NCBI GenBank assembly: GCA_020639115.1
Contig: JACKHG010000003.1
Coordinates: 186,001-250,000, forward strand
Direction: 5' to 3'
Source: Phycisphaerales bacterium
Lineage (GTDB): Bacteria; Planctomycetota; Phycisphaerae; UBA1845
Length of the DNA stretch: 64,000 nucleotides
Below are positions 26,926-35,585 of the stretch, piece by piece. Each line of letters opens with the position of its first letter. The stretch's first letter is position 1. Position numbers and translations under genes: made by a program. The notes under the pieces were generated by a model. The model was given only the letters and a program-made list of their open reading frames with translations. It was not told the origin of the DNA and ran no database searches.

Positions 26926-28251
26926 ATGGCGAGTACTTGGGTTACGGGCGGGACGGTGGTGACGCTGGGGTCGCCCTGCCGGGTGATTCCTGACGGGGCG
27001 GTGCGGATTGACGGGGATGCGATCGCCTGGGTCGGGCGGCGCGTCGAGGCGGGGGAGATGACGGGCGAGGTGGTGGATGCCGGCGGGGGGCTGATCATGC
27101 CGGGGTTCATCAACGCGCACATGCACTTCTACAGCACGTTCGCGTGCGGGATCGCGCTGAAGGATGCGCCGCCGACGAATTTCAAGGAGATCCTGGAGCG
27201 GTTGTGGTGGCGGCTGGACAAGGCGCTGACGCTGGACGACGTGCGGTTGAGCGCGCTGGTGCCGCTGGTGCGATCGCTGGAGGCGGGGGTGACGACGATC
27301 ATCGATCACCACGCGTCGCCCCACGCCGTGCGGGGGAGTCTGGACGTGATCGCGGAGGCGGCGCGGCTCGCCGGCGTACGGACGTGCCTGTGCTACGAGG
27401 TGTCGAATCGCGACGGGGCGGCGATCGCGGAGGCGGGGATCGAGGAGAACGCGGCGTTTCTGGAGGCGCAGCGCGGCGGCGACGGGATGGCGGCTGGCCT
27501 GTTCGGGCTGCACGCGTCGATGACGCTGGACGAGGCGCTGCTGGCGCGATGCGTCGATGCGGGGCGCCGGGCCGGTGCTGGATTTCACATTCACGTCTCG
27601 GAATCGAAGTTCGATCCGGACGACAGCGTGGCGCGGTACGGTGAGCGCGTGGTGCGGCGGCTGGCGGATGCCGGCGTGCTGGGCGAGCGGTCGATCTGTG
27701 CGCACTGCATTCACGTGGACGACGCCGAGTTGCGGCTGCTCGCGGATTCGGCCACGAACGTCGTGCATAATCCCCAGTCGAACATGAACAACGCGGTGGG
27801 GCGGGCGGACGTGCCGCGGATGCTGGAGATGGGGATCTGCGTCGGGCTGGGCACGGACGGGATGAGCGCGACCATGCTCGACGACGTGCGGCTGGTGAAC
27901 CTGCTGCATAAGCACGGTACGGGCGATCCGCGGCAGGGATTCACAGCCGCGGGCCGGCTGCTGCTGGAAAACAACGCGCGGATTGCGAGCCGGTATTTCG
28001 ACAAGCCGGTGGGGGTGCTGGCGCCGGGACACAAGGCCGACGTGATCACGGTGGATTACGATCCGCCGACGCCGCTGAGCGCGGACAACCTGATGGGGCA
28101 CGTGCTGTTTGGATTACCCACAGCGCGGGTGCGGCACGCGGTCGTCGACGGGCGTGTGCGCTTGCGGGATGGCGTGGTCTGCGGCGTGGACAAGGCGGCG
28201 GTCGCGGCAGAGGCGCGGGCCCGGGCAGCCGAGGTCTGGGCGCGGTTCTGA
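26926..28251 (+). CDS. ssnA: Putative aminohydrolase SsnA
   Basis: The 441-residue amidohydrolase matches SsnA: FINAHMHFYSTFACGIALKD, EILERLWWRLDKALT, TTIIDHHASPHAVRGSLD and YEVSNRDG are characteristic. Metal ligands appear in NAHMH, HIHVSE, HCIHVDD and the Asp of GTDGMS. SsnA sits with YgfK and selenium-dependent hydroxylase genes in purine-catabolic loci of other bacteria; its substrate is not established. Here the YgfK-like gene is 5.5 kb away on the other strand with an IS110 element and recQ between, suggesting a once tighter cluster. ATG 26926 follows GGGGA. Confidence 0.85.
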   Translation: MASTWVTGGTVVTLGSPCRVIPDGAVRIDGDAIAWVGRRVEAGEMTGEVVDAGGGLIMPGFINAHMHFYSTFACGIALKDAPPTNFKEILERLWWRLDKALTLDDVRLSALVPLVRSLEAGVTTIIDHHASPHAVRGSLDVIAEAARLAGVRTCLCYEVSNRDGAAIAEAGIEENAAFLEAQRGGDGMAAGLFGLHASMTLDEALLARCVDAGRRAGAGFHIHVSESKFDPDDSVARYGERVVRRLADAGVLGERSICAHCIHVDDAELRLLADSATNVVHNPQSNMNNAVGRADVPRMLEMGICVGLGTDGMSATMLDDVRLVNLLHKHGTGDPRQGFTAAGRLLLENNARIASRYFDKPVGVLAPGHKADVITVDYDPPTPLSADNLMGHVLFGLPTARVRHAVVDGRVRLRDGVVCGVDKAAVAAEARARAAEVWARF

Positions 28252-28519
28252 GCTCATCGGCGTGAATTGGGGAAGAATCCGGAGCCGGCGGGATTTAAAC
28301 CGCGCTGCGCATGCGGCATCGCGGATCAATTCAGTGCGGCTTACACATCGCTGGCATGGGGCGTCCTCCTGAACGATTAGTCGGCTTGATTGGACATTCT
28401 GCGGCGCTGCAGAATGGTCCGCGGTCAAGAACGTTTGCCGGGAGCGTTTCAATTCGCGAGGCGGACCCCGCGTGCATTTCGGCGGAGGATCCGCGGGTCA
28501 GTGCAAAGGAGTCACGATC

Positions 28520-29755
28520 ATGGGCGCTCGAGTTGTTCGCGGGATGAAGGTGGGATGCTGGTGTTGCGTGCTGGCGCTGGCGGGGACTGCGTGGGGGGAT
28601 GAGCCGGCCCAGGTGCCGCTGCGTGAAGTGGGCGTGCAGCCCAAGTCGGCGATGGAAGGGCAACTTGCGGAGCGGGTGCCGGTGGCTGCGGCGCGGGGCT
28701 GCTCGAGCAACGATGACTGTCGGCCGTTCCAGTATTGTGCGATGGAGGCGGGTGACTGCGGCGGCGAGGGGAAGTGCGCCCGGCGGCCGCTCGCGTGTCC
28801 GGACGTCTATCAGCCGGTGTGCGGTTGCGACGGGAACACGTACGGGAACAAGTGCGAGGCGGCAGCCGCCGGGGTAAACGTCGATTACGCGGGTGAGTGC
28901 GTGGTGAAGTGCTGCGATCCGGCGGACAAGCCGGGCGTGGGCAACAACCCGCCGTGCTTCGAGGGAGCGAGCTGCTGTGCGGACGGGAGCTGGGCGTGCA
29001 ACAACCCGGACGGCTCGCCGAGCTGTTTGCCGGGCAAGGAGTGCGATGAGATCTGCGGCGGCTTTGCGGGCATTCCCTGCAGCGATCCGAACGATTTCTG
29101 CAAGCTGAACGAGGGGGAGTGCTGTTGTGATTTCCAGGGCGTGTGCACGCCGATTCCCGATGCATGCCCGGAGTACTACGCGCCGGTGTGTGGCTGCGAC
29201 GGCGTCACGTACGACAACGAGTGCTTCGCGGACGCCGCGGGCGTGAGCGTGGACTACGTGGGGCCGTGCGGCGGCGGGGAGGTCTGCGGTGGGATCCAGG
29301 GGCTGCAGTGCTCGGATCCGAACCAGTTCTGCCGCTACAACGACGGCGAGTGCTGTTGTGATTTCCAGGGCGTGTGCACGGACATCCCCGACATCTGCCC
29401 GCTGATCTACGCGCCGGTGTGCGGGTGTGACGGCGCGACGTACAGCAACGAGTGCCTGGCGAATGCAGCCGGGGTGAGCGTGGATCATGCTGGGACGTGT
29501 TCGGGCGTGGACGGTTGCCAGACGAATGCGGACTGTTTTTCCATTGGCCCGGCGCTGCTGTTCGGGCAGTTCTGCCAGAAGGCGACGGGTGACTGCGACG
29601 GAACGGGCACGTGCCAGGCGACGCCGCAGCTCTGCCTGGATGTGTGGATTCCCGTGTGCGGGTGCAACGGGCAGACGTATTCGAACGACTGCTACGCGCA
29701 CCGCGCGGGCGTGAACGTCGCGTACGAGGGCGCGTGCAGCAGCATCGCGCGGTAG
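28520..29755 (+). CDS. Secreted multi-Kazal-domain protein
   Basis: AAAGGAG (28505-28511) precedes ATG 28520. A signal peptide (about residues 1-26) is followed by a cysteine-rich mature protein of 411 residues in total. Four Kazal-like modules can be seen, each with PVCGC(D/N)G.TY.N.C followed by AGV.V.Y.G.C; they begin near residues 90, 215, 290 and 380. Two linkers repeat a second motif, C..(N/D)EGECCCDFQGVC. Kazal domains often inhibit serine proteases, so an extracellular protease inhibitor or surface protein is likely. The gene appears to stand alone. Confidence 0.8.
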   Translation: MGARVVRGMKVGCWCCVLALAGTAWGDEPAQVPLREVGVQPKSAMEGQLAERVPVAAARGCSSNDDCRPFQYCAMEAGDCGGEGKCARRPLACPDVYQPVCGCDGNTYGNKCEAAAAGVNVDYAGECVVKCCDPADKPGVGNNPPCFEGASCCADGSWACNNPDGSPSCLPGKECDEICGGFAGIPCSDPNDFCKLNEGECCCDFQGVCTPIPDACPEYYAPVCGCDGVTYDNECFADAAGVSVDYVGPCGGGEVCGGIQGLQCSDPNQFCRYNDGECCCDFQGVCTDIPDICPLIYAPVCGCDGATYSNECLANAAGVSVDHAGTCSGVDGCQTNADCFSIGPALLFGQFCQKATGDCDGTGTCQATPQLCLDVWIPVCGCNGQTYSNDCYAHRAGVNVAYEGACSSIAR

Positions 29756-29892
29756 GCTTGGCACGGGCGTAAGGAGATTCACGAATTCACTAGCTTCATT
29801 GGGGCGTAAGTCGCTCATCCGCAGGGGAACGAGGAAGCCACAAGGGCTCCGGTGCGTTCGAGGACGTGCCGGGGCCTTGTGTTTGCGCGGAC

Positions 29893-29990
29893 GTCGAAGG
29901 TCAAAGGTCGAAGGTCAAAGGTCAAAGGTCGAAGGTCAAAGGTCAAAGGTCAAAGGTCGAAAGTCGAAGGTCAAAGGTCGAAGGTCAAAG
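29893..29990. repeat. Heptamer tandem repeat GTCRAAG, 14 copies
   Basis: Fourteen uninterrupted heptamers, GTCGAAG or GTCAAAG (one ends in AAA), fill most of the gap before the isomerase gene. The two variants alternate irregularly. Confidence 0.95.
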
Positions 29991-30004
29991 GCAGACAGGC
30001 GCGG

Positions 30005-30715
30005 TCAGTCGGGTTTGAGGAGGTCTTGGAATTGCGCCTGGAATTCGGCGGCTTCGCGGGCTTCGACGATGACGGGGCCGGTGAAGTCCTCTTCGGCGAG
30101 CGTCGTGAGCGTTGTGCGGATGGCGGTGGCGGTGACGCGGAGGTTGGGGACCGGGCGGGCCGGGAGGCAGACGGCGGCTGTGTATTGGGAAAAGCTTAGA
30201 GCGGCGTCGGCGGGGTTGACCAGGGCCTGGGCGAATTCCAGGGCGTCGACGCAGATCGCGAGGTCGGGCGAGTGGATGCGGCGCAGCAGTTCGTGGAGTG
30301 CGGCGGGTTGCTCGAGGGCGCTGCCGCAGGCGTTGCGAACGACGAGGCGGACATCCATGCGTTCGGCGAGCGCGGTGAGGCGGGTGAGGGCGTCGACGGT
30401 CATCTCGAAGCCGGCCTCGCCCTCGTGGGCGGAGGCGATGATGGCGAGGGGGGCGCCGACCCGCTCCGCGATCTGGAGGCGCATGTAGGCGTCGTCGGTC
30501 TCGCGCTCGAAGGTCTCCGCGTCGAGGCAGGTGAGCGGGGGGAGTTCGATGCACTCGAGGGAGCAGCCAGCGTTCCTCAGGGCGGAGCGAAAGGTGTCGC
30601 CGGAGACGTCGCGGTGGGAAACGTGCGCGGCGACGGCGTCCCACGGGAGCGTGATGCTGGTGGCGCGAACGGGGGATGTGGGCGGCCAGGTGGTGTGCAG
30701 GATGCTCAGGTGCAT
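30005..30715 (-). CDS. Sugar phosphate isomerase/epimerase-like TIM barrel
   Basis: The 236-residue protein starts at 30715 after AAGGGAA. It shows the alternating strand-helix pattern of xylose-isomerase-like TIM barrels: LECIELPPLTCLDAETFERE, APLAIIASAHEGEAGFEM, LAICVDALEFAQAL and GPVIVEAREAAEF at strand ends. Expected metal-binding Glu, His and Asp residues are only partly present (E and H in SAHEGE, D in CVDALE, E in VEARE), so activity is uncertain. Nothing in the neighbourhood shows a substrate. Confidence 0.6.
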   Translation of the reverse strand: MHLSILHTTWPPTSPVRATSITLPWDAVAAHVSHRDVSGDTFRSALRNAGCSLECIELPPLTCLDAETFERETDDAYMRLQIAERVGAPLAIIASAHEGEAGFEMTVDALTRLTALAERMDVRLVVRNACGSALEQPAALHELLRRIHSPDLAICVDALEFAQALVNPADAALSFSQYTAAVCLPARPVPNLRVTATAIRTTLTTLAEEDFTGPVIVEAREAAEFQAQFQDLLKPD

Positions 30716-30750
30716 GGCGGCAATTCCCTTAAGCCGAGTACTGGCGACTT

Positions 30751-30773
30751 TGCCCGCTCGCTGGCGCTCGCGG
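30751..30773. repeat. Interspersed repeat, first part
   Basis: GCCCGCTCGCTGGCGCTCGC followed by GG; same family as the copies at 19315 and 26788. Confidence 0.8.
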
Positions 30774-30788
30774 CACTGATTGTGGATT

Positions 30789-32561
30789 TTAGCGGTGCAG
30801 GACCACAACGGGCTTGTTGGCCCAACTGATCCGGCTCGGCGGCAGCCAGGGTGGACGCGGCGCGAAGATCTGCGTGTCGGTCCAGGCTGGCGCGCCCATG
30901 GCCGCGATGAAGGCGGCGGGATCGTCGCAGGTCGTTACGAGGAGCGGCGGCACGGTGGCTGCTCCGGCGCGAAGGGCGCTGTTCCAGCGGCGCGCGGCGT
31001 CGATGGGGCGCTCCGCGGCGGAAAGTCGATAGAGCACGACGGCTGTGCGGTCGAAGGCGAGCGGCGGACACCCATACGGAGCGGGTTCAGCCGTGAGAGC
31101 GACGGGCGTGGCGGGACAGTGTTCGGCGATCCACGCGGCAGCCCGGTCGCGACTGCCCGCACGCTGGGCGTCGGCGCGGAATCCGGCGAGGTAGCCGGCG
31201 GTGGTCCACGCGCAGACGGCGACGGTGATGATGCCGACGAAAGTCGCGAGGGCGCGGGAGCGGCTGGCGGTCACGGCGATGAAGCACGCGGCCGAGACGG
31301 CGAGGGCGCAGTTGGTGAAGACACCAAAGCGGCCGTATTCGTCGGGCTTGCCCGCGCCGAGCAGCACGAACTGCAGGGCGAGCAGCAGGGCCATGACGCC
31401 GAGCGGCAGGGCGACGCGCGTGTGGTGGCGCAAGGCCCAGACACCGCCGGTGATGCCGAAGAGCAGCACGGGCTGCGCTGGCGGCGTCAGTTCGACGCGG
31501 CGGGCGCCGGCGAACAGGCAGGATCTGGCATCGCCAGGGAATTGCTGTGGAGCACGCGCGGTTGGCGAAGAGGCTGATGACGATGTAGGGGTTGGTGAGC
31601 AGTGGTAGATCGCACCGGCGACGAGCCAGCCGCCGATTGTGGCGCGGATGAAGATCGGGCGTAGGTCACGGTGCTGCGTGCACGGGAACTCGTTCTGCTG
31701 GGCGCGTCTGGTTGACGCAGTGCGTCCCGATCGCGAGCGGAATGAAGCAGCACGATGAAGCGCGGAGAGCACCATGCCGACGGCGGCGCTGCAGCAGACA
31801 AAGAGCGCGAGCCAGTCGCGGTTGCGCTGCAGGTCGAGGGCGCGCATGGCGAGCAGGCAGGCGAGAAGCATGAGCACCGCACCGGGCAGGTGGGGCTTCG
31901 CCTCGTGGGCCATGCAGGTAACCACGGGCAGCAGGACGAAGAGCAGCGCGGCGAGCAGGCCTGCTCCGCGCCCGGCGATGCGCCGGGCGAGTTCGTACAT
32001 GACGACGATGCCGACGAGGCCCCAGGCGGCGGCGAAGGCTCGGGCCGTGATGTAGAATTTCCCGAATGAAGCCGGGTTCGCGAGGTAGTAGGCCGGATCG
32101 CTGGTCACGGGGTAGACGCCGAGCGCGCCGCACGCGCCGATCGCGGCTCCGACGGGGTAGATGAACAGGCCGCCGTACTGATAGAGCCGCGGGTCGAGTT
32201 GCAGGGCCCGCGGGCGCATGCCCGAGAGGGCCATGATCGTGATCATTTCGTCGGGCTGGCGCGTGAACAGGCGGTAGCGGCGGACGATCTCGGCGACGCC
32301 GGTGGTCGTCGCGTTGAGCACGACGGGTTCAGCGCGGGCAGCCAGGGGATCGACATCCACGTCCGCTCCGAGCGCGGGGTCCAGACGGGCGGCTGCGGCC
32401 TCGGCAAGTCGCTCGGCGGGCCACGGTTCGCCGGCAAAAAGATATCGGTCGTCGGCGTGCGAGGGCAAACCCCAGCCAATGCCGTAGCACGTGAGGACGG
32501 CGTAGAGGAGCATGACTCCCGCCAAAGGCAGTCCGGTAAGTGTGCGCTTCGCGGGCGACAT
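30789..32561 (-). CDS. Polytopic membrane glycosyltransferase (locally garbled)
   Basis: The frame from ATG 32561 gives 590 residues with about ten membrane helices and an N-terminal periplasmic loop rich in Asp (ADVDVDPLAARAEP), in the style of GT39/ArnT-like transferases acting on lipid-linked sugars. Between about 31490 and 31760 the protein loses its hydrophobic character. A neighbouring frame there reads LLTNPYIVISLFANRA, a typical membrane/loop stretch of such proteins. Compensating insertions and deletions therefore distort about 90 residues without closing the frame. The product may be non-functional as drawn. It is divergent from the VanZ gene, with a short shared region. Confidence 0.6.
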   Translation of the reverse strand: MSPAKRTLTGLPLAGVMLLYAVLTCYGIGWGLPSHADDRYLFAGEPWPAERLAEAAAARLDPALGADVDVDPLAARAEPVVLNATTTGVAEIVRRYRLFTRQPDEMITIMALSGMRPRALQLDPRLYQYGGLFIYPVGAAIGACGALGVYPVTSDPAYYLANPASFGKFYITARAFAAAWGLVGIVVMYELARRIAGRGAGLLAALLFVLLPVVTCMAHEAKPHLPGAVLMLLACLLAMRALDLQRNRDWLALFVCCSAAVGMVLSALHRAASFRSRSGRTASTRRAQQNEFPCTQHRDLRPIFIRATIGGWLVAGAIYHCSPTPTSSSASSPTARAPQQFPGDARSCLFAGARRVELTPPAQPVLLFGITGGVWALRHHTRVALPLGVMALLLALQFVLLGAGKPDEYGRFGVFTNCALAVSAACFIAVTASRSRALATFVGIITVAVCAWTTAGYLAGFRADAQRAGSRDRAAAWIAEHCPATPVALTAEPAPYGCPPLAFDRTAVVLYRLSAAERPIDAARRWNSALRAGAATVPPLLVTTCDDPAAFIAAMGAPAWTDTQIFAPRPPWLPPSRISWANKPVVVLHR

Positions 32562-32674
32562 GGTCCGCAGGATACGGTACGGCGGAAGGTTGGCGCGGGG
32601 CGAACGAAGCAGCCAACTGTAAGGTAGCGGGATCGTCTGCCGCGGTTGCGCGTGGCTATCCGATAGATCAGCGG

Positions 32675-34267
32675 GTGCTTTGCGCGAACGAAACACTCGA
32701 TCATCGCCTGCTGCGCTGGATCGTGCAGCGGCCGCTGGAACTTCTGGCGGGGCTGTACGTGCTGGCGGTGCTGTGGGGCGGACTCGTGCCGTTTCACTTC
32801 GAAGGGCCGGCGGAGGGCGGTGTTGCCGGCGTATTTCTCGGCCTGCCCGCGGACCGGCTGCACATTCCGGACATGGTTGCGAACGTGGCCGTATTTCTGC
32901 CGGTCGGGCTGCTGACCCGGGCGTTGCTGCGCCGGGCGCGCTGGGGGGCGCTGGGGTCGGCAGCCGGTGCGGTATTGGCGGGCGGGGCGTTGAGTCTGCT
33001 GGTGGAGACAGCGCAGGTGTACTGCGTGCACCGGACGAGTTCGGCGGTGGACCTCGTGTGCAATGTGGCGGGCGCGACGGCGGGAGCACTGCTCGAGGCG
33101 CTCTTTGCGGTCTGGGTGGATACGAGTTCGCTGGGATTGCGGACCTCGCTGGAGCGGTGGGCGGAGCGGGTCCGGGCGCGGCCGGTGGCGTTGCTTGCGC
33201 AGGCATGGGCAGCCGTGATTGCGTTGGCGGCGCTGGCGCCGTTCGATGCGGCGATCAGCGTGGACCGGCTGGCGGCCTCGGTGCGGGATGCGGCGATGGT
33301 GCCGTTCGCGCGGGTGAGCCGGCTGGGGAGCGGGATCTGGCGAGCGCCGGCAAAGGCGCGTGCCGAAGAACTCTGGCAGTTGCGGCTGGACTATGCCTGG
33401 ACCGTGGTCGCATACGCGGTTCTGGGGGTTTTGCTTTACCGCTATCTCGTGCGGCACTGTCGCAGCGGAGCCGTGCGGGGCGCGGTGCAGGCGGTCGTGG
33501 CGTGCGTGGTGCTGGCGACAGCGTTGAGCGTGGCGCAGCTCGGGATCATGTCGCGGAGCACGGACGTGACGTGCGTGCTGCTGGCGCTGGTGGGTGCGGT
33601 CGGGGGCGTGCTTGCGGCAGACGGGCTGGTGGGGGCGTGGTCGCCGGACACGACGAGCGGTGGCGTGTTCGCGCCGGCGGGGCGGATGCGGCTCGCGGGT
33701 TGGGGATTGGCGATCTGCCTGGTGTACGTGGCGGCGCGGGAGCTGACGCCGTTCGCGTTCGACGCATCGTGGAGCGTGATCGGGGCACAGGTGCGCTCGA
33801 TCGAGTGGTTGCCGCTGCGGATGTACCAGCAGGCGAAGTTGCCGGTGGCGGTGGACGACTTGGTGCACAAGGTGCTGCAGTGGGTTGCGGTCGCGCTGCT
33901 GGTCTGCGTGTACCGGCGGCATCGGGGTCGTGCGGACCATCGTCAGCCGGTGGTGGCGACAGCCGCTGCTGCTGCGGCGATCGTCGCGGTGCTGGAGGGC
34001 CTGCAGCTCTTTCTGCCCTCGCGGAATCCGGCGATCACCGACGTGCTGGTGGCGGGCGTAGCGGCTGGCGCGGGCGTCGTGGTTTTCCGGCTGGCGGCTG
34101 CCGGTGCGATCGCAATCGGGCTTCTGCGTCCGGTGGATGACGAGCGCGTGATTTACAACGTGGAATTCGGGGAAGCGTCCGACGCGCCGCAGGAAGGGGT
34201 TCCACAGCGGACGGATGCGCGGATTGAACCACGAAGACACGAGGACGCGAAGAACAACAGGGTTTGA
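32675..34267 (+). CDS. Double VanZ-like membrane protein
   Basis: The protein (530 residues from GTG 32675; the frame extends to a GTG at 32540 overlapping the divergent gene) has about twelve membrane helices in two halves. The N-terminal half contains NVAVFLPVGLLTRALL and then ETAQVYCVHRTSSAVDLVCN; the C-terminal half repeats the pattern with VLEGLQLFLPSRNPAITDVL. These are VanZ-family signatures. VanZ gives low-level teicoplanin resistance in enterococci, but most family members have no known role. A fused pair suggests an internal duplication. A strong terminator follows. Confidence 0.75.
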   Translation: MLCANETLDHRLLRWIVQRPLELLAGLYVLAVLWGGLVPFHFEGPAEGGVAGVFLGLPADRLHIPDMVANVAVFLPVGLLTRALLRRARWGALGSAAGAVLAGGALSLLVETAQVYCVHRTSSAVDLVCNVAGATAGALLEALFAVWVDTSSLGLRTSLERWAERVRARPVALLAQAWAAVIALAALAPFDAAISVDRLAASVRDAAMVPFARVSRLGSGIWRAPAKARAEELWQLRLDYAWTVVAYAVLGVLLYRYLVRHCRSGAVRGAVQAVVACVVLATALSVAQLGIMSRSTDVTCVLLALVGAVGGVLAADGLVGAWSPDTTSGGVFAPAGRMRLAGWGLAICLVYVAARELTPFAFDASWSVIGAQVRSIEWLPLRMYQQAKLPVAVDDLVHKVLQWVAVALLVCVYRRHRGRADHRQPVVATAAAAAAIVAVLEGLQLFLPSRNPAITDVLVAGVAAGAGVVVFRLAAAGAIAIGLLRPVDDERVIYNVEFGEASDAPQEGVPQRTDARIEPRRHEDAKNNRV

Positions 34268-34374
34268 GAAAAAGTCAGCCACGAGCGGCTTTGAGTGATT
34301 AGGGTTGGCTTTTTCAGAAGGGGCGCTGGCAGCGGCGAACGCGTCGGCAGCAAAACCGAACTTTGAATAGCAAA

Positions 34375-34406
34375 GGGGCGCCCGGTGATGCGGGCGCCCC
34401 TCTTTT
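34375..34406 (+). terminator. Rho-independent terminator
   Basis: Stem GGGGCGCCCG (34375-34384) and CGGGCGCCCC (34391-34400) around six bases, followed by TCTTTT. It ends the VanZ transcript and, with the A-run on its other side, may also serve the convergent PEP-CTERM gene. Confidence 0.85.
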
Positions 34407-34433
34407 GTTGATCTTGAATCGTGTGGTCGCGGA

Positions 34434-35117
34434 TCAGCGCCGGCGGCGCGTGACGGCGGCTGCCCCGAGGGCGAGCAGGGCGAGGGAGGCGGGCTCGGGA
34501 ACCAGAGTGCCCTCGATGCTGACGTTGTCGACGTAGACTTCGGAGACGGAGCTGGCGAAGCCGCCTGCGGCTGCGTTGACCTCAAAGAACGCCACGTAGT
34601 AGTCGTTGGGCGCGGCGCCGAAGGCCGGCACGATCAGGCTGGTCGTGGTGTAGGTGTTGTAGACGGAGCTGGGATTGGGAATCGTGTTATTGTAGATGTT
34701 GACGATGGCGCCGGCGCCGTTGAGGATGCGCAGCGTGTAGTTCATGACACCGCCGGGACCGAAGGGGGTCATGGCGTCGAAGCTGGCGCTGAGCGTGGAG
34801 CCGGGCGCCAGCGAGGGCAGGCCGACGTCGTTTCCGGAATTCTGCTGGATGCCGGCGACGGTACCGAGTGCATCCTGGCCGTACGCCAGCAGGTGGTGGG
34901 CGTAGGAGCCGAACTCGGGGTTGGTCGTGGTGCGTTCGGAGACGTTGTTTGCAGCGGTCGTGAACTCGGACCACATGTCGGAGTCGGCGGCGCCGCCGCT
35001 GCCGGCGATCTCGAAGCCGCCGTTGCCGGTGATGACGGTGGCCTGTACGGGGCACGCCCACAGACCGAGCGCCACGCATGCGGCTGCGGTTGTATAGGCA
35101 TTTCTCAAATTGCGCAT
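34434..35117 (-). CDS. PEP-CTERM surface protein
   Basis: From ATG 35117 (ribosome-binding site AAGGAGG) the 227-residue protein has a signal peptide, a beta-rich body and the C-terminal sorting signal VPEPASLALLALGAAAVTRRRR, read as the PEP motif, a hydrophobic helix and the arginine tail. Exosortase systems cleave such tails and attach or release the protein at the cell surface. The body (GNGGFEIAGSGG... VDNVSIEG) resembles secreted carbohydrate-binding or structural domains. No exosortase gene lies in this window; the exopolysaccharide genes at 40.7-45.9 kb are of the type often linked to such systems. Confidence 0.8.
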   Translation of the reverse strand: MRNLRNAYTTAAACVALGLWACPVQATVITGNGGFEIAGSGGAADSDMWSEFTTAANNVSERTTTNPEFGSYAHHLLAYGQDALGTVAGIQQNSGNDVGLPSLAPGSTLSASFDAMTPFGPGGVMNYTLRILNGAGAIVNIYNNTIPNPSSVYNTYTTTSLIVPAFGAAPNDYYVAFFEVNAAAGGFASSVSEVYVDNVSIEGTLVPEPASLALLALGAAAVTRRRR

Positions 35118-35275
35118 CTGACTGCCTCCTTGGCGGGCGAGAGCTGTCCGCCGGAACGAATCACCGGGGCGCGAGCAGGCGAAAACACTTGCGCCTGCGG
35201 CCCGGTCTGAACTCGGCTGTGCGGGAGGGTCTGCATGCCGGCGGCGTTCGCATTGCCGCGCCACTTGGCCACCCC
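35118..35275. other. Part of a 468-base gap, leader of PEP-CTERM gene
   Basis: Together with 35311-35585 this forms the gap between the epimerase and the PEP-CTERM gene. A 7-base hairpin GTGCGCT/AGCGCAC lies near 35319-35338 beside the terminator. No gene or clear promoter was identified. Confidence 0.5.
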
Positions 35276-35310
35276 CCAAAAAAGAAAGAGAGACCCCGTG
35301 TGGTCTCTCT
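35276..35310 (-). terminator. Rho-independent terminator, minus strand
   Basis: Stem AGAGAGACC (35287-35295) and GGTCTCTCT (35302-35310). On the minus strand the stem is followed by TTTCTTTTTT. It would end the epimerase transcript about 270 bases after its stop. Confidence 0.8.
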
Positions 35311-35585
35311 CCGCCGTGGTGCGCTGAACGCAGCGCACCAGTCGATATCTCCCTGTCTACGATCGTATGAATCCGCGCGGGTCAACGCAATGGGGGCGAA
35401 GCCCAACGGCGCGAGCCTTAAATGACGCGTCGCGAAACTGTTTCAAGGTGCTCGTCACGCATCGCGTTCGAGAGCGCACCACGCTCGTGTGCTGAAACTG
35501 TTGCAGCGCCGAAGGAGGGTCGTAGCGGCGCGGGCGCGCGTGGAAGCGCTAGCGCGCCAGGCAGGTAAGTCTCGGATGCGTCGAT

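Noticed and set aside
28270..28320. tRNA-like T-arm (GGGATTTAAACC)
   Set aside because: No acceptor or anticodon stem can be formed around it.
29893..29990. Possible CRISPR array
   Set aside because: Units are seven bases without spacers; it is a simple tandem repeat.
32243..34585. 780-residue minus-strand open frame
   Set aside because: Overlaps the VanZ gene antisense and has shadow composition.
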